Positions 16,192 to 26,137 are shown, counted from the stretch's first letter. The stretch is 37,689 bases of DNA from Rikenellaceae bacterium (GCA_015059945.1 SUZJ01000011.1:1-37689); one strand, 5' to 3'. A program made the numbers and translations. Notes: generated from the sequence alone by a model not told the origin.

Positions 16192-18102
16192 CTATTTTTT
16201 CTGTTTTTTAACCATCTGATAGATACGCAAGACTGCGCCCACGCTCCACGCCTGCGACATAGCGCCACGTGCCTCGTGTGGTGGGTCTGCTTCGTAGATT
16301 TCGGCAATCGAGCCGATACCGTTCTGGCTCATATCCTCCTCAAAGTTCTCCAATATCTCCTCGGCCTTGGCCAAGAAGCCTACACCCTGAACGTCGAATT
16401 TGGCCTTAACATAGTGCTCCAGAGGCCATACCCACACGCTACCCTGGTGGTAAGCCAGGTCGCGCTCTTTCTGGTCGCCACCGTAGCGGCCTTTGTAGAG
16501 GGGGTTGCGTGGCGAGAGGCTACGCAGACCTTTGGGGGTGAGCAAGTGGCGTTTAACCACATCCGACACAGCCTCTTGCTGTACCAAGCTCAGCATCTTG
16601 TAGGTCATCGAGCAAGCCACAATCTGGTTGGGGCGTATGAACTGGTTGGCACCCTGCTCATCGACATAGTCGGCCAGGTAGCCGTCGGCCAGCCAGAATT
16701 TCTCGACAAAGCTGGCTTTGGTCCTCTCGGGAATCTCGCTCCACTCGGCCACAAACTTCTTGTCGGCATTATCCAGAGCGTAGCAAACGGCGTTGTACCA
16801 CAGGGCCTCAACCTCAACAGCGTAGCCATTGCGGGGAGTCAATGGTTTGCCGTCTACCTCGGCATTCATCCAAGTCAAAGCGTAGTCGGGGTGCGAAGCC
16901 CAAATGAGGCCATTATCGTCGAGCCTTACGTAACCATTGCGGCCCGAGCGGTAAGCCTCCAAAATCTCCTTCACCACGGTGCCATACTTTTTCCACACCT
17001 TCTTGTGGCCGCACTGCTCGCCGAGCTGCTGGATTGCCCAAATCATCCACAATCCTGCATCGGCCGAGTAGAGATTGGCAAAGGTACCGCCCTCCATCTC
17101 GCTTACCACAGTGTCGAGCACATCCTCGCAAGCCTGCACATCGCCCTGTGCCAGGGTAATACCGGGCAGAGCCATAAAGGTGTCCCTCAACTGGCGACCA
17201 TACCAGGGATAGCCTGCCACAACGCCACTCTTGCCATTCGAACGCACCACAAACTGGTGAGCCGAGTGTCGCAGCATCGAGATGAAGTCAATCTTGTTGT
17301 TCCTCTCCGAGAGCTCCTTGTCAAAGGCTGCGTGCAACTGCTCGGGGTCAATCTCCTCCAACGAGGCCGAGAACACCAGTGGCTCGTTCTTTTTGAGTTT
17401 AACCTCAAAGTAGCCATTGGTCATCAGGTCCTCGTGGCAGTCGTAGCCGCGTTTGTACTCCTCGGCATACTCAAAGTCGTAGTACCAGTCGGGGGCTGCC
17501 ACAAACTCGGCCATAGGATCCGAGCACTGCATATGCAGGAATGGGAAGCCCTCGTACAGACGGCACTTAACACCGCCCTTGATATCCCACGAGTGGCCGT
17601 TGGCATACATATTGGCCTTGCTGAGCGAGTGTTTCTCGCGGAAGGCCAGGTAGGGACGCAGGCGCAGTGTGGTCTCGCTGCGTGCGTCGAGCAGAGTGTA
17701 GCGAATGAAGAGCCTGGGGTGACTGGTGTGCTGTCGCCACAGAATCTCTTTCTTCAAGAGTACACCACCTACTCGGTAGGTGATGGTGGGAGTGGGGTTG
17801 TACTCGAAATCCACGATATACTTGTGGCCGCGAGGCTCATAGATACCGGGGAAACGGTGCAACGCCAGGTTGAAAGGTTCGCCGTGCTGAATAACGGTCT
17901 CGTCGAGCGACGAGAGCAGAACGTAGCTCTTGTCGTCGGTCTCGCTAATGGGGCACACCATCAAGCCGTGATACTTGCGCGTATTGCAGCAGACGATGGT
18001 CGTACTCATATAGCCGCCCGTACGGTTGGTCGAGAGCATCTCTCTTTGGAGCGAATACTCCAAGTTACCCAGACTGTTCTTGTCAAATGTAAGTTCTGCC
18101 AT
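16192..18102 (-). CDS. Glycogen debranching enzyme (amylo-alpha-1,6-glucosidase, GH133-like)
   Basis: This 636-residue protein matches bacterial amylo-alpha-1,6-glucosidases. An N-terminal beta-sandwich domain (GDE_N-type; NRTGGYMSTTIVCCNTRKYHG near 27-47) is followed by an (alpha/alpha)6 barrel (GDE_C-type) from about residue 280. The barrel contains AGYPWYGRQLRDTFMALPG, YNAVCYALDNADKK and AYHQGSVWVWPLEHY. The enzyme removes alpha-1,6-linked glucose at branch stubs left after phosphorolysis, so it complements the phosphorylase encoded next to it. No signal peptide is seen, consistent with cytoplasmic glycogen. It is first in a tight three-gene unit with the GT4 and GH57 genes. Confidence 0.93.
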   Translation of the reverse strand: MAELTFDKNSLGNLEYSLQREMLSTNRTGGYMSTTIVCCNTRKYHGLMVCPISETDDKSYVLLSSLDETVIQHGEPFNLALHRFPGIYEPRGHKYIVDFEYNPTPTITYRVGGVLLKKEILWRQHTSHPRLFIRYTLLDARSETTLRLRPYLAFREKHSLSKANMYANGHSWDIKGGVKCRLYEGFPFLHMQCSDPMAEFVAAPDWYYDFEYAEEYKRGYDCHEDLMTNGYFEVKLKKNEPLVFSASLEEIDPEQLHAAFDKELSERNNKIDFISMLRHSAHQFVVRSNGKSGVVAGYPWYGRQLRDTFMALPGITLAQGDVQACEDVLDTVVSEMEGGTFANLYSADAGLWMIWAIQQLGEQCGHKKVWKKYGTVVKEILEAYRSGRNGYVRLDDNGLIWASHPDYALTWMNAEVDGKPLTPRNGYAVEVEALWYNAVCYALDNADKKFVAEWSEIPERTKASFVEKFWLADGYLADYVDEQGANQFIRPNQIVACSMTYKMLSLVQQEAVSDVVKRHLLTPKGLRSLSPRNPLYKGRYGGDQKERDLAYHQGSVWVWPLEHYVKAKFDVQGVGFLAKAEEILENFEEDMSQNGIGSIAEIYEADPPHEARGAMSQAWSVGAVLRIYQMVKKQKK

Positions 18103-18169
18103 AAAAAATTTATAAATTTAGTTTACTGTTTTCTTCTCTTTTTTCCTCTTCATCTTCTTACTATCATCA

Positions 18170-18195
18170 GGCCGTCGGCCAACTGGCCTTCGGCC
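18170..18195. other. GC-rich inverted repeat in the glycogen locus gap
   Basis: GGCCG and CGGCC flank an inner GGCC/GGCC stem with loop AACT. It lies in the 277-nt gap between the synthase-phosphorylase fusion and the debranching gene, and may be a processing or attenuation hairpin. The gap is otherwise without an apparent gene. Confidence 0.4.
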
Positions 18196-18310
18196 CCTTG
18201 TCATCTTGACAATCATCCGCAGTACCACGTTCAATACATTAAATTTCAGCCCCTTGGGCCTATCGTGTGGCACCACAAAACCTTTCAAGCCTAACCTCTA
18301 TTTTTTATGC

Positions 18311-18357
18311 GGGTGCTGCACAACCCCCTCTATCGGAAGCTGTGCAGTCCCACTTTT
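18311..18357 (+). terminator. Terminator-like hairpin, plus-strand orientation
   Basis: CTGCACA / TGTGCAG, extended by GGG/CCC with small bulges, is followed on the plus strand by TTTTTT. It lies 23 nt beyond the stop codon of the leftward fusion gene. The T-run is on the 'wrong' side for that gene, so it may act only partly on it. Confidence 0.4.
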
Positions 18358-18379
18358 TTGTGCTTGTCTTTCGTGTTGC

Positions 18380-21300
18380 TTACGCCCACTTAACCAGCGC
18401 GAAGTCCATACGGTAGGGCAGGTTGGGGTTCTTGGGGAACACCCTCAGTGCCACGTCATACGAACCGGTGTGCTCCATCAGAGCATCCACAGCGTAGGTA
18501 ACCTTCGAGCCCTCGACGCTTACTACCGACAGCTCAACCTTGTCGGCAATCTTGACATCCTGACCGCGGTCAATCTGGCTTGCCAGCAGCAGCTCTACGC
18601 CAATGTCCTCGGGGCGCAGGGTATCAACATCTACGCTCACCTCGAAGCGGTAGTTGCCACCCACCACAAAGGGCTGTTTACCCATATCGGCGGTCTTGGT
18701 TTCGAGTACCCTTACCTTGTCCCAAACGGCACTTACCTTGCGCTTCCAAGCGGCAATCTCCCTTGCCAACAGGTAGTCGCCCTTAACCACCTTCTGGTAG
18801 CGCTCAAACAGAGGATTGTAAAAACGCTCCTCGTAGTCGGTAATCATCCTGTTGGTAGTAAAGTTCGAGGCGATATCGGCGATACAGCTCTTCATACTCT
18901 CAATCCAGCCGCGAGGCATACCATCTTTGTCGCGGTTGTAGTAGAGGGGTACAATCTCCTCCTCGATGGTGCGGTAGATCATCTCGGCATCGAGCTCGTT
19001 CTGGTGGTTCTGGTCGGCATAGGTGCGCTCCATAGGCAGCATCCAACCAGCACCCTCTTTGTAGCCCTCAACCCACCAGCCGTCGAGTACGCTGAACTGC
19101 ATTACGCCGTTCATCACAGCCTTCTCGCCACTGGTACCCGAAGCCTCCAAAGGACGGGTAGGGGTATTCAGCCAGATATCTACGCCCTGAACCATCTTGC
19201 TCGAGAGCTCCATATCGTAGTTGGGCAGGAACAGAATCTTACCCACAAACTCGGGCCTTGCCGACACCTCAACGATGCGTTTAATCAGCTCCTGACCGGG
19301 GATATCCTGGGGGTGAGCCTTACCTGCAAAGACAAACTGAACGGGCCTCTCAGGGTTATTAACCAGAGCCGACAGCCTCTCCAGGTTGGTGAAGAGCAGG
19401 TGAGCACGTTTGTAGGTAGCAAACCTACGGGCAAAACCGATAGTCAGCACATCGGGCTTGAAGTTCTCCTTCACAGCCACCATCTGGCGGGGCGAAGCGA
19501 TAGCCGACTGGGTCTTGTCGCTCATAATCTTGCCAACGGTCTTGAATAGGCGCTCTTTCAGCTGCAAGCGAGCCGCCCACAGCTCCTCGTCGGGAATCTG
19601 TTTGGCCTTCTGCCAAGCGGGAATGTTGTATTGGTAGTCGCCAAAGCCCTCGGCAAAGTATTTGGCATAGAGTTTCCTCAGCAGGGGCGAAGTCCAGGTG
19701 GGGAAGTGAACACCATTGGTAACGTAGCCAATGTGCAGCTCATCCTTGAAGTAGCCGGGCCACATACCACCCAGCACGTCTTTACTTACCTCACCGTGCA
19801 GCCAGCTCACACCGTTTACCTCCTGCGAGAGGTTGCAAGCCAAGAAGCTCATCGAGAACTTCTCGCTGGGGTCGTTGGGCCTGGTCTTACCCAGGTTGAT
19901 AAACTGCTCCCAAGTGATACCCAAGCGCTCGGGGTAGTGCGACATATACTGACGAATCATCTGCTCGGGGAAGGCATCGTGACCTGCAGGCACAGGGGTG
20001 TGGGTAGTGTAGAGCGACGACGAGCGTACAACCTCCAAAGCCTCGCTGAACGAGAGTTTCTTGCCGGTAATCAGGTTGTGGATACGCTCCAAGCCGATAA
20101 ATGCTGCGTGGCCCTCGTTGCAGTGGTAAACATCCGACTTAACACCCAGCGAGTTCAGGGCGCGGATACCGCCAACACCCAAGAGCAGCTCCTGTTTCAG
20201 ACGGTTCTCCCAGTCGCCACCGTAGAGGTGGTGGGTGATAAACCTATCCTCGGCCAAGTTGAGCTCGTGGTCGGTATCGAGCAGGTAGAGGTCAGTTCGG
20301 CCAACCTCGCACTTCCAGATACGGGCCGTTACGGTACGACCGGGCAGTGCCACCTGTACCGAGCACCAGTTGCCCACCTCGTCCCTTGCGGGCGAAATGG
20401 GGAGTTTATAGAAGTTCTGGGCCTCGTAGGCTGCCTCCTGGGCACCCTGGGCCGAGAGTTTCTGTGTAAAGTAGCCATAGCGGTAGAGCAGACCTACTGC
20501 AACCATAGGCACGTTCTTGTCCGAAGCCTCTTTGATATAGTCGCCTGCCAAGATACCCAGACCACCCGAGTAGATCTTCAACGACGAGTGCAGACCGTAC
20601 TCCATACTGAAGTATGCAATTCTGGGGCCCTTAGCCTCCGACTTCTTCGACATATAGTCCTGGAACTGTGCGTACACAGCGTCGAGCTTAGCCAAGAAGG
20701 CCTCATCTTTCTCCAATGCCTTGATGGTCGAGTAGTCGAGTTTGTCGAGCAGTGCGATGGGGTTCTTCAAGCAGGTGAGCCACAGTGCGGGGTCAATCGA
20801 CTCAAACAGCTCAACTGCATCCATAGTCCAGCTCCACCAGAGGTTCTTCGACAGCTCCTCCAACGCGTGCAGGCGTTTAGGCAGACTCTTCTCTACCATC
20901 ACGCGGCTCCAGTTGGGAGTGCTGCTCACCAGCTGCTGGCGCACAAAGTTCACCTGCTCGCCAATGCTGCCACCATCGTAAACGGCCTTGTTGGTACGGG
21001 TTACTACCCTATCCAGAGCTACGCCATAAGCGTCGTTGTAGTACCTAACCAGCTCTCCCCACCTAACGGTGTGAGCCACCTCCAGTGCCGAATTGCAGCA
21101 CTCGGCATACTCTTTTGCACCCATACGCGAGTAGCGCTCGATTGCGTCGGCCACGCTCTCGATAACGTGCGCGCTGTTGCCGTCGTTGCGAGTCAGCACC
21201 AACACGCCCTTGTGAGCACCATCCATCTCGTCTACCCACTTGCCAAAGCCTGCCAAAGTGGTGGTAATGGTAGGAACACCAAATGCGATGCTCTCCAGGG

Positions 21301-22636
21301 GAGTGTAGCCCCAGGGCTCGTAGTACGAAGCGAATACGGTCAGGTCCATACCCACCAACAGCTCGCTATAGCGTTTGTTGAACACGCCATCGCTACCATT
21401 GAGCACTGCGGGCACAAAGATAACCTTCACCCTCGACTCGTTGCCCAGCAGACCGGCCTCGCCCAGAGCCTTCACAACATAGTCGCTCTCGGGGTTGCTC
21501 AGGTAGTGGGTAGCATTTGCCCACTCATTCTGGTCGATGGGGTTGTTGCTGTCGGCCAAGTGAGCCATCAGGTCGCGACGGGGACCCTCGTTAGCGGCAG
21601 GCAGGGTGATGTAAGCCAACACCTCGCGACCCTCGGGAGCCTTCTCGGCAACCTGTTTGAGCGCAGCAATAAACACATCTACGCCCTTATTCCTAACCTC
21701 GTAGCGGCCCGAAGTGCCAACAATCAGAGGCTCTTTGTCAAATTTGTAGCCCAAGCAAGCCTCGGCCACTGCAATCATACTCTTGCGAGCCTCGGCGCGG
21801 TGAGCCTCACGCTCCTCGGCGCTCCACTGGTCGCCATAGCCCTCGTAGCCGTTGGGGGTAACAACATCCACCTCCGAGCCGAGGATATATTTGCACTCCT
21901 TGGCAGTAATCTTGCTAACGGTGCAGAACGCATCGTGGTTGCGCGAAGCCACCTTTTCGAGCGAGTGTTTTGCCACCACATTGAACTGGCGGGCAAAGTC
22001 GTCGGCATTGTAGGTGCCCAAGCCGCTATAAAGCTGCAAGCCGTTGTTGGCCACGCAGCGGCCCATAACGGTCGAGTGCGAGGTAAATACGGTAGCGGTG
22101 TAGGGAGCTGCCTGGCGCAGATAGAGGCCGCCACTGGCACTCATCCAGTCGTGGAAGTGAGCCACGGTGCGGTCGGTCGACGAGCAGAAGTTGTTGATGT
22201 AGCTCTCGATAACCTTACCTGCGGCAAAACCAAAGATTACGGGCTCGATGTAGTCCCACTGGCCGCTAATGCTGTCTACCTTGTAATTCTCCCAGAGGAA
22301 CTTCAAGATATCGTCTTTGCGTGCAATGAGCGAGCTGAAATCAACCAATACGACAATGGGGTTGCCGGCCACCTTCCAGCGGCCCACCCTCACGCGGTAA
22401 CCCTCGTTGTAGAGCACCTGTCGCCACTCACGCAGCATATTTACATCCTCTTCAAACTCAGGATTTGCACCCTCCTGATTAAAGTCGGGACCTACAAGCA
22501 GATACTTGTCGCCCAACACCTTGGTCATACTCTCGGCCTTGGTCGATACCACAGTGTGGATACCGCCAACCTTGTTGCAGACCTCCCAACTAACCTCAAA
22601 CAAATAGTCTGGTTTCTGTACAGTTTCGTTTTTCAT
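18380..22636 (-). CDS. Glycogen synthase (GT3) - alpha-glucan phosphorylase (GT35) fusion
   Basis: This protein of about 1,418 residues has two complete enzyme regions. Residues ~10-550 resemble the eukaryotic-type UDP-glucose glycogen synthase family GT3. They contain FEVSWEVCNKVGGIHTVV, HFHDWMSASGG, GRYEVRNKGVDVF and the E-x7-E motif in YYEPWGYTPLESIAFGVP. Residues ~590-1300 are an alpha-glucan phosphorylase: a DUF3417-like start (LSKNLWWSWTMDAVELF), IAYFSMEYGLHSSLKIYSGG, and EASGTSGEKAVMNG, in which the Lys near 1172 should bind PLP. The remaining C-terminal part is beta-rich. One polypeptide thus carries both synthesis and phosphorolysis of glycogen. This arrangement is known in Bacteroidetes. 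The segment that in fungal GT3 enzymes holds the arginine cluster for glucose-6-phosphate control appears poor in Arg here. I chose MKNETVQK at 22636; starts at 22651 and 22666 are also open. Confidence 0.92.
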   Translation of the reverse strand: MKNETVQKPDYLFEVSWEVCNKVGGIHTVVSTKAESMTKVLGDKYLLVGPDFNQEGANPEFEEDVNMLREWRQVLYNEGYRVRVGRWKVAGNPIVVLVDFSSLIARKDDILKFLWENYKVDSISGQWDYIEPVIFGFAAGKVIESYINNFCSSTDRTVAHFHDWMSASGGLYLRQAAPYTATVFTSHSTVMGRCVANNGLQLYSGLGTYNADDFARQFNVVAKHSLEKVASRNHDAFCTVSKITAKECKYILGSEVDVVTPNGYEGYGDQWSAEEREAHRAEARKSMIAVAEACLGYKFDKEPLIVGTSGRYEVRNKGVDVFIAALKQVAEKAPEGREVLAYITLPAANEGPRRDLMAHLADSNNPIDQNEWANATHYLSNPESDYVVKALGEAGLLGNESRVKVIFVPAVLNGSDGVFNKRYSELLVGMDLTVFASYYEPWGYTPLESIAFGVPTITTTLAGFGKWVDEMDGAHKGVLVLTRNDGNSAHVIESVADAIERYSRMGAKEYAECCNSALEVAHTVRWGELVRYYNDAYGVALDRVVTRTNKAVYDGGSIGEQVNFVRQQLVSSTPNWSRVMVEKSLPKRLHALEELSKNLWWSWTMDAVELFESIDPALWLTCLKNPIALLDKLDYSTIKALEKDEAFLAKLDAVYAQFQDYMSKKSEAKGPRIAYFSMEYGLHSSLKIYSGGLGILAGDYIKEASDKNVPMVAVGLLYRYGYFTQKLSAQGAQEAAYEAQNFYKLPISPARDEVGNWCSVQVALPGRTVTARIWKCEVGRTDLYLLDTDHELNLAEDRFITHHLYGGDWENRLKQELLLGVGGIRALNSLGVKSDVYHCNEGHAAFIGLERIHNLITGKKLSFSEALEVVRSSSLYTTHTPVPAGHDAFPEQMIRQYMSHYPERLGITWEQFINLGKTRPNDPSEKFSMSFLACNLSQEVNGVSWLHGEVSKDVLGGMWPGYFKDELHIGYVTNGVHFPTWTSPLLRKLYAKYFAEGFGDYQYNIPAWQKAKQIPDEELWAARLQLKERLFKTVGKIMSDKTQSAIASPRQMVAVKENFKPDVLTIGFARRFATYKRAHLLFTNLERLSALVNNPERPVQFVFAGKAHPQDIPGQELIKRIVEVSARPEFVGKILFLPNYDMELSSKMVQGVDIWLNTPTRPLEASGTSGEKAVMNGVMQFSVLDGWWVEGYKEGAGWMLPMERTYADQNHQNELDAEMIYRTIEEEIVPLYYNRDKDGMPRGWIESMKSCIADIASNFTTNRMITDYEERFYNPLFERYQKVVKGDYLLAREIAAWKRKVSAVWDKVRVLETKTADMGKQPFVVGGNYRFEVSVDVDTLRPEDIGVELLLASQIDRGQDVKIADKVELSVVSVEGSKVTYAVDALMEHTGSYDVALRVFPKNPNLPYRMDFALVKWA

Positions 22637-23100
22637 AATAGCTAAATTCATTCGGCCCTGTCGCAAGTAGTTGTAGGAGCTCCACCTGAAGCCCTCTTGC
22701 CACCACCGAAAAGAGTTTGGTTACTACTTCTTTTTGTGATTTATACTCTGTGTTAAACAATTATAATTTCCGTTTTCTCAAAACAAGTTTTGGGCAATGC
22801 CCTACCCCGACTTTTCCTTTTTTCTTCGGACATCCACAACTTCACATTGCATCTGCCCCAAGAAAAAAGCCACCTCGGCATCGGCATCAACCCGCCCCCT
22901 TGTCTGAACGCTCGGCAACTACATCCGAGAATTCGGCCACAAAATTAACCAAATTTCTCGAACTTACCATATTTATTATAACGTCTTTATTAAATTTTTT
23001 TAATAAATCCTCGAAAACGGTGCCGAGTGGTCCTTTTCGGCCGACGAACAGCCACAAAGTGCAGACCAAAAACTCACCTTTCTTGGGTGCCAGCCCCACC
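22637..23100. other. Intergenic region between glycogen fusion and hemW
   Basis: About 460 nt without a convincing gene. It contains an AT-only inverted repeat at 22986-23007 (TTTATTAAA / TTTAATAAA, loop TTTT) that could be a weak terminator for hemW. It also contains a minus-strand TAATTTTG at 22940-22947 that fits the -7 consensus but lacks a matching -33 element. Short open frames here have no signal peptide, family motif or ribosome site. Confidence 0.4.
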
Positions 23101-24207
23101 CTAAAACAGCTCGGCAATCACCGCATCCGACACCAACCAGTGCTCCTCGGCACACCTGATTTGGTCGCCATCACTCACCAGCCAGTCGCACCCTACAAAC
23201 TGCTCGGCCGCAGCGAGGAGTTTTTGCACATACTCTCGGCCAAACCGCTGCTCCACCTCGCTCACCGAAAGCCCCTCCTTTGTGCGCAATCTTACCATCA
23301 CATACTCCTCATACAGTTCGCCTATCGAGAGGTGCTCCTCTTCGGGCCTAACTCCCTCTAAATAACGGGCTACCGAGGCCACATTCCAACTCCTCGTGGC
23401 CACCCCGTCGTAGGAGTGAGCCGCAGGGCCAACACCCAAGTAGGGAGTTCCACGCCAGTAGGCGCTATTGTGTTTTGAGCGCCTATCGGGGAGGGAAAAA
23501 TTGGATATCTCGTAGTGGTCATATCCCGCCCTGCCAAGCACCTCGCAAAGGATTTCATACTCACGGTCGGCCACCTCTTCCGGTGCGGTTTTTACGCCTC
23601 GTTTGCCAAACAGCGTACCCTCCTCGATAGTGAGGTGATAGGCCGAGATATGCTCCACTCCCAGCGCCACTGCCTGCTCTACATTGGCCCTCCACCCCTG
23701 CTCGGTAGCGGTGGGCAGACCATAAATCAGGTCGATGGATATATTGTCAAAACCCGCTCTTCGGGCCGCCTCAACAGCCCTCACAGCGCCCGCCCCATCG
23801 TGGCGACGGTTCATAAACTGCAAATCCTCGTCGGCAAACGACTGGATGCCTATGCTCAGACGATTAAAACCCACCCTGCGCAGCCCCTGCAAATAGTCAT
23901 CGGTGAGGTCATCGGGATTGGCTTCGATGGTCATCTCCTCGACCTCGGAGCAGTCAAATACCTCTCGTGCCGCAGCCACAATTTGGCCCAGTTCGTCGGC
24001 AGTGCAGACCGTAGGGGTGCCCCCACCGAAGTATATGGTTTTCAGCACTGTACTCTCCAACATAGGGGCCCTGCGGGCAATCTCCTCACAGAGGGCATCT
24101 ACCACCTCGGCCTTGCGCCCCAGCGACATTGTTTTGTAGAAGTCGCAATAGCCACAGAGCCTCTTACAAAAGGGGATATGAACATAGAGTGAAGAAGTGG
24201 TTGTCAT
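23101..24207 (-). CDS. hemW: HemW-type radical SAM protein (coproporphyrinogen III oxidase-like)
   Basis: This protein of about 368 residues is a radical SAM protein of the HemW/HemN group. HemW proteins bind haem and are thought to deliver it to respiratory enzymes; many are misannotated as oxygen-independent coproporphyrinogen oxidases. The [4Fe-4S] motif is CKRLCGYCDF (CxxxCxxC), close to the N-terminus as in HemW. GGGTPT binds SAM, and the HemW-typical block NRLSIGIQSFAD lies near residue 105. The frame is open further upstream, but I take the ATG at 24207 (MTTTSSLYVHIPF). It gives the family's usual N-terminus and sits 21 nt after the -7 box at 24228-24235. Confidence 0.93.
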   Translation of the reverse strand: MTTTSSLYVHIPFCKRLCGYCDFYKTMSLGRKAEVVDALCEEIARRAPMLESTVLKTIYFGGGTPTVCTADELGQIVAAAREVFDCSEVEEMTIEANPDDLTDDYLQGLRRVGFNRLSIGIQSFADEDLQFMNRRHDGAGAVRAVEAARRAGFDNISIDLIYGLPTATEQGWRANVEQAVALGVEHISAYHLTIEEGTLFGKRGVKTAPEEVADREYEILCEVLGRAGYDHYEISNFSLPDRRSKHNSAYWRGTPYLGVGPAAHSYDGVATRSWNVASVARYLEGVRPEEEHLSIGELYEEYVMVRLRTKEGLSVSEVEQRFGREYVQKLLAAAEQFVGCDWLVSDGDQIRCAEEHWLVSDAVIAELF

Positions 24208-24227
24208 TTTAGGTCGTTTGATGCCTT

Positions 24228-24258
24228 CAAAATTACAAATTCTCCACGAGAAAACAAA
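24228..24258 (-). promoter_or_regulatory. hemW promoter
   Basis: On the minus strand a -33 TTTG (24255-24258), 19-nt spacer and -7 TAATTTTG (24228-24235) give a full Bacteroidetes promoter. It decides the hemW start: the longer frame would begin upstream of the promoter. Confidence 0.75.
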
Positions 24259-24333
24259 CCTTTTAGGCCCATTTTTTGCACCACCCGCACCTATTATAAT
24301 GTAAAAAATTAATGTTAATTTCATATTGGGTGT

Positions 24334-24364
24334 TTTTCAGATAACAATAGAATTGCTACCTTTG
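24334..24364 (+). promoter_or_regulatory. pckA promoter
   Basis: The -7 box TACCTTTG lies at 24357-24364 with a T-rich -33 region (TTTTC, 24334-24337) 19 nt upstream. The leader to the ATG is about 48 nt and A-rich, as in strongly expressed Bacteroidetes genes. Confidence 0.65.
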
Positions 24365-24417
24365 CGGCGCAAATAAGGCATAAACAACATTTAATCAACA
24401 AATACTATCATTACACA

Positions 24418-26028
24418 ATGGCAAAATTGGATTTGACTAAGTATGGTATCGAGGGTGCAGTAGAGATCTACCACAACCCTTCGTACGAGCAGCTCTTTGC
24501 TGATGAGACCAACCCCGCACTGACCGGTTATGAGAAAGGTCAGGTTACCGAGACTGGTGCTGTAAACGTGATGACCGGTATCTACACCGGCCGTTCGCCC
24601 AAAGACAAATTCTTTGTAAAAGACGCTACCAGCGAGAACACCGTATGGTGGACCAGCGATGAGTACAAAAACGACAACAAACCTGTTTCGGAGGAGACTT
24701 GGAAAGTACTCAAAAAACTCGCTACCGACCAGCTCTCGAACAAGAAACTCTATGTAATGGATACCTTCTGCGGTGCTAACGAGAACACCCGTCTGAAAAT
24801 CCGTTTCATTATGGAGGTTGCTTGGCAGGCTCACTTTGTTAAGAATATGTTCATCCGCCCCACCGAGGAGGAGTTGGCAAACTATGGCGAGCCCGATTTC
24901 GTAGTACTGACCGCTTCGAAAGCTAAGGTTGAGAACTACAAAGAGCTGGGCCTCAACAGCGAGACCGCCGTTGTATTCAACCTGACCGAGAAAGTACAGG
25001 TTATCCTCAACACTTGGTATGGTGGCGAGATGAAGAAGGGTATGTTCTCGTATATGAACTACCTGCTGCCTCTGAAAGGCATCGCTTCGATGCACTGCTC
25101 GGCCAACACCAACGAGAAGGGCGAGACCGCTATCTTCTTTGGTCTGTCGGGTACCGGTAAGACCACCCTTTCAACCGATCCCAAACGTCAGCTGATTGGC
25201 GACGACGAGCACGGCTGGGACGACGAGGGTATCTTCAACTTCGAGGGCGGTTGCTACGCTAAGGTTATCAACCTCGACAAAGAGAGCGAGCCCGATATCT
25301 GGAACGCAATCCGTCGCGATGCACTGTTGGAGAACGTAACCGTTGACGCTGAGGGTCACTGCGACTTCGCCGACAAGAGCGTTACCGAGAACACCCGTGT
25401 ATCGTACCCCATCTACCACATCAACAACATCGTTAAGCCCGTATCGAAAGCTCCTGCTGCCAAGAAGGTTATCTTCCTGTCGGCCGACGCATTTGGTGTA
25501 CTGCCTCCCGTATCGATTCTGACTCCCGAGCAGACCAAATACTACTTCTTGTCGGGCTTTACCGCCAAACTCGCAGGTACCGAGCGTGGCATCACCGAGC
25601 CCACTCCTACCTTCTCGGCTTGCTTTGGTGCTGCATTCTTGTCGCTCCACCCCACCAAGTACGGCGAGGAGCTGGTAAAACGTATGCAGGCTTCGGGCGC
25701 TACCGCTTACCTGGTAAACACCGGTTGGAACGGTACCGGCAAACGTATCTCGATTAAGGATACCCGTGGTATTATCGACGCTATTCTGGATGGTTCGATC
25801 GACAACGCTCCTACCAAACAGATTCCCTACTTCAACTTTACCGTACCTACCGAGTTGCCCGGCGTAAATCCCGCAATTCTCGATCCTCGCGACACCTACG
25901 CAGCTGAGGCTGAGTGGACCGTTAAGGCCGAGGATTTGGCTGGCCGCTTTATCAAGAACTTCTCGAAGTTCACCACCAACGAGGAGGGTAAAGCTCTGGT
26001 AGCTGCAGGTCCCCAGTTGGACAAATAG
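24418..26028 (+). CDS. pckA: Phosphoenolpyruvate carboxykinase (ATP)
   Basis: This 536-residue ATP-type PEP carboxykinase interconverts oxaloacetate and PEP with ATP/ADP. In fermenting Bacteroidetes it commonly runs toward oxaloacetate, fixing CO2 on the way to succinate. Visible motifs: [13 protein letters not shown] near 60, [18 protein letters not shown] near 225, the kinase-1a/Walker A loop [11 protein letters not shown] near 245, the metal/kinase-2 region [20 protein letters not shown] near 262, and [13 protein letters not shown] near 330. The gene uses a narrow set of codons (gtt/gta, cgt, aac, ctg), unlike its neighbours, which suggests high expression. Confidence 0.98.
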   Translation: MAKLDLTKYGIEGAVEIYHNPSYEQLFADETNPALTGYEKGQVTETGAVNVMTGIYTGRSPKDKFFVKDATSENTVWWTSDEYKNDNKPVSEETWKVLKKLATDQLSNKKLYVMDTFCGANENTRLKIRFIMEVAWQAHFVKNMFIRPTEEELANYGEPDFVVLTASKAKVENYKELGLNSETAVVFNLTEKVQVILNTWYGGEMKKGMFSYMNYLLPLKGIASMHCSANTNEKGETAIFFGLSGTGKTTLSTDPKRQLIGDDEHGWDDEGIFNFEGGCYAKVINLDKESEPDIWNAIRRDALLENVTVDAEGHCDFADKSVTENTRVSYPIYHINNIVKPVSKAPAAKKVIFLSADAFGVLPPVSILTPEQTKYYFLSGFTAKLAGTERGITEPTPTFSACFGAAFLSLHPTKYGEELVKRMQASGATAYLVNTGWNGTGKRISIKDTRGIIDAILDGSIDNAPTKQIPYFNFTVPTELPGVNPAILDPRDTYAAEAEWTVKAEDLAGRFIKNFSKFTTNEEGKALVAAGPQLDK

Positions 26029-26057
26029 TTTTACGACTATAACACCCCATAGAAGAG

Positions 26058-26091
26058 AGTGGTCCTGTCCTGAAAAGATGGGGCCACTTTT
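26058..26091 (+). terminator. Weak terminator after pckA
   Basis: AGTGGTCC and GGGCCACT can pair (one wobble) around a 15-nt loop and are followed by a short T-run. Confidence 0.5.
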
Positions 26092-26137
26092 GATATTATA
26101 GCACCCATAAAACTACACGCCTAAAACAAACACAGAT

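Noticed and set aside
16276-18294. A 672-codon plus-strand open frame antisense to the debranching enzyme
   Set aside because: Same effect of codon bias. No family features, and the sense strand is unambiguous.
19631-22645. A 1,004-codon open frame on the plus strand, antisense to the glycogen fusion gene
   Set aside because: The translated product is His/Val/Gln-rich without domains. It exists because the sense gene avoids certain codons, and the sense strand encodes clear enzyme motifs.
22717-23361. A plus-strand frame in the gap before hemW
   Set aside because: It extends antisense into hemW, has no family signal and no ribosome site.
24208-24324. Upstream extension of hemW by 39 residues
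   Set aside because: It begins upstream of a full -33/-7 promoter and does not match the family N-terminus.
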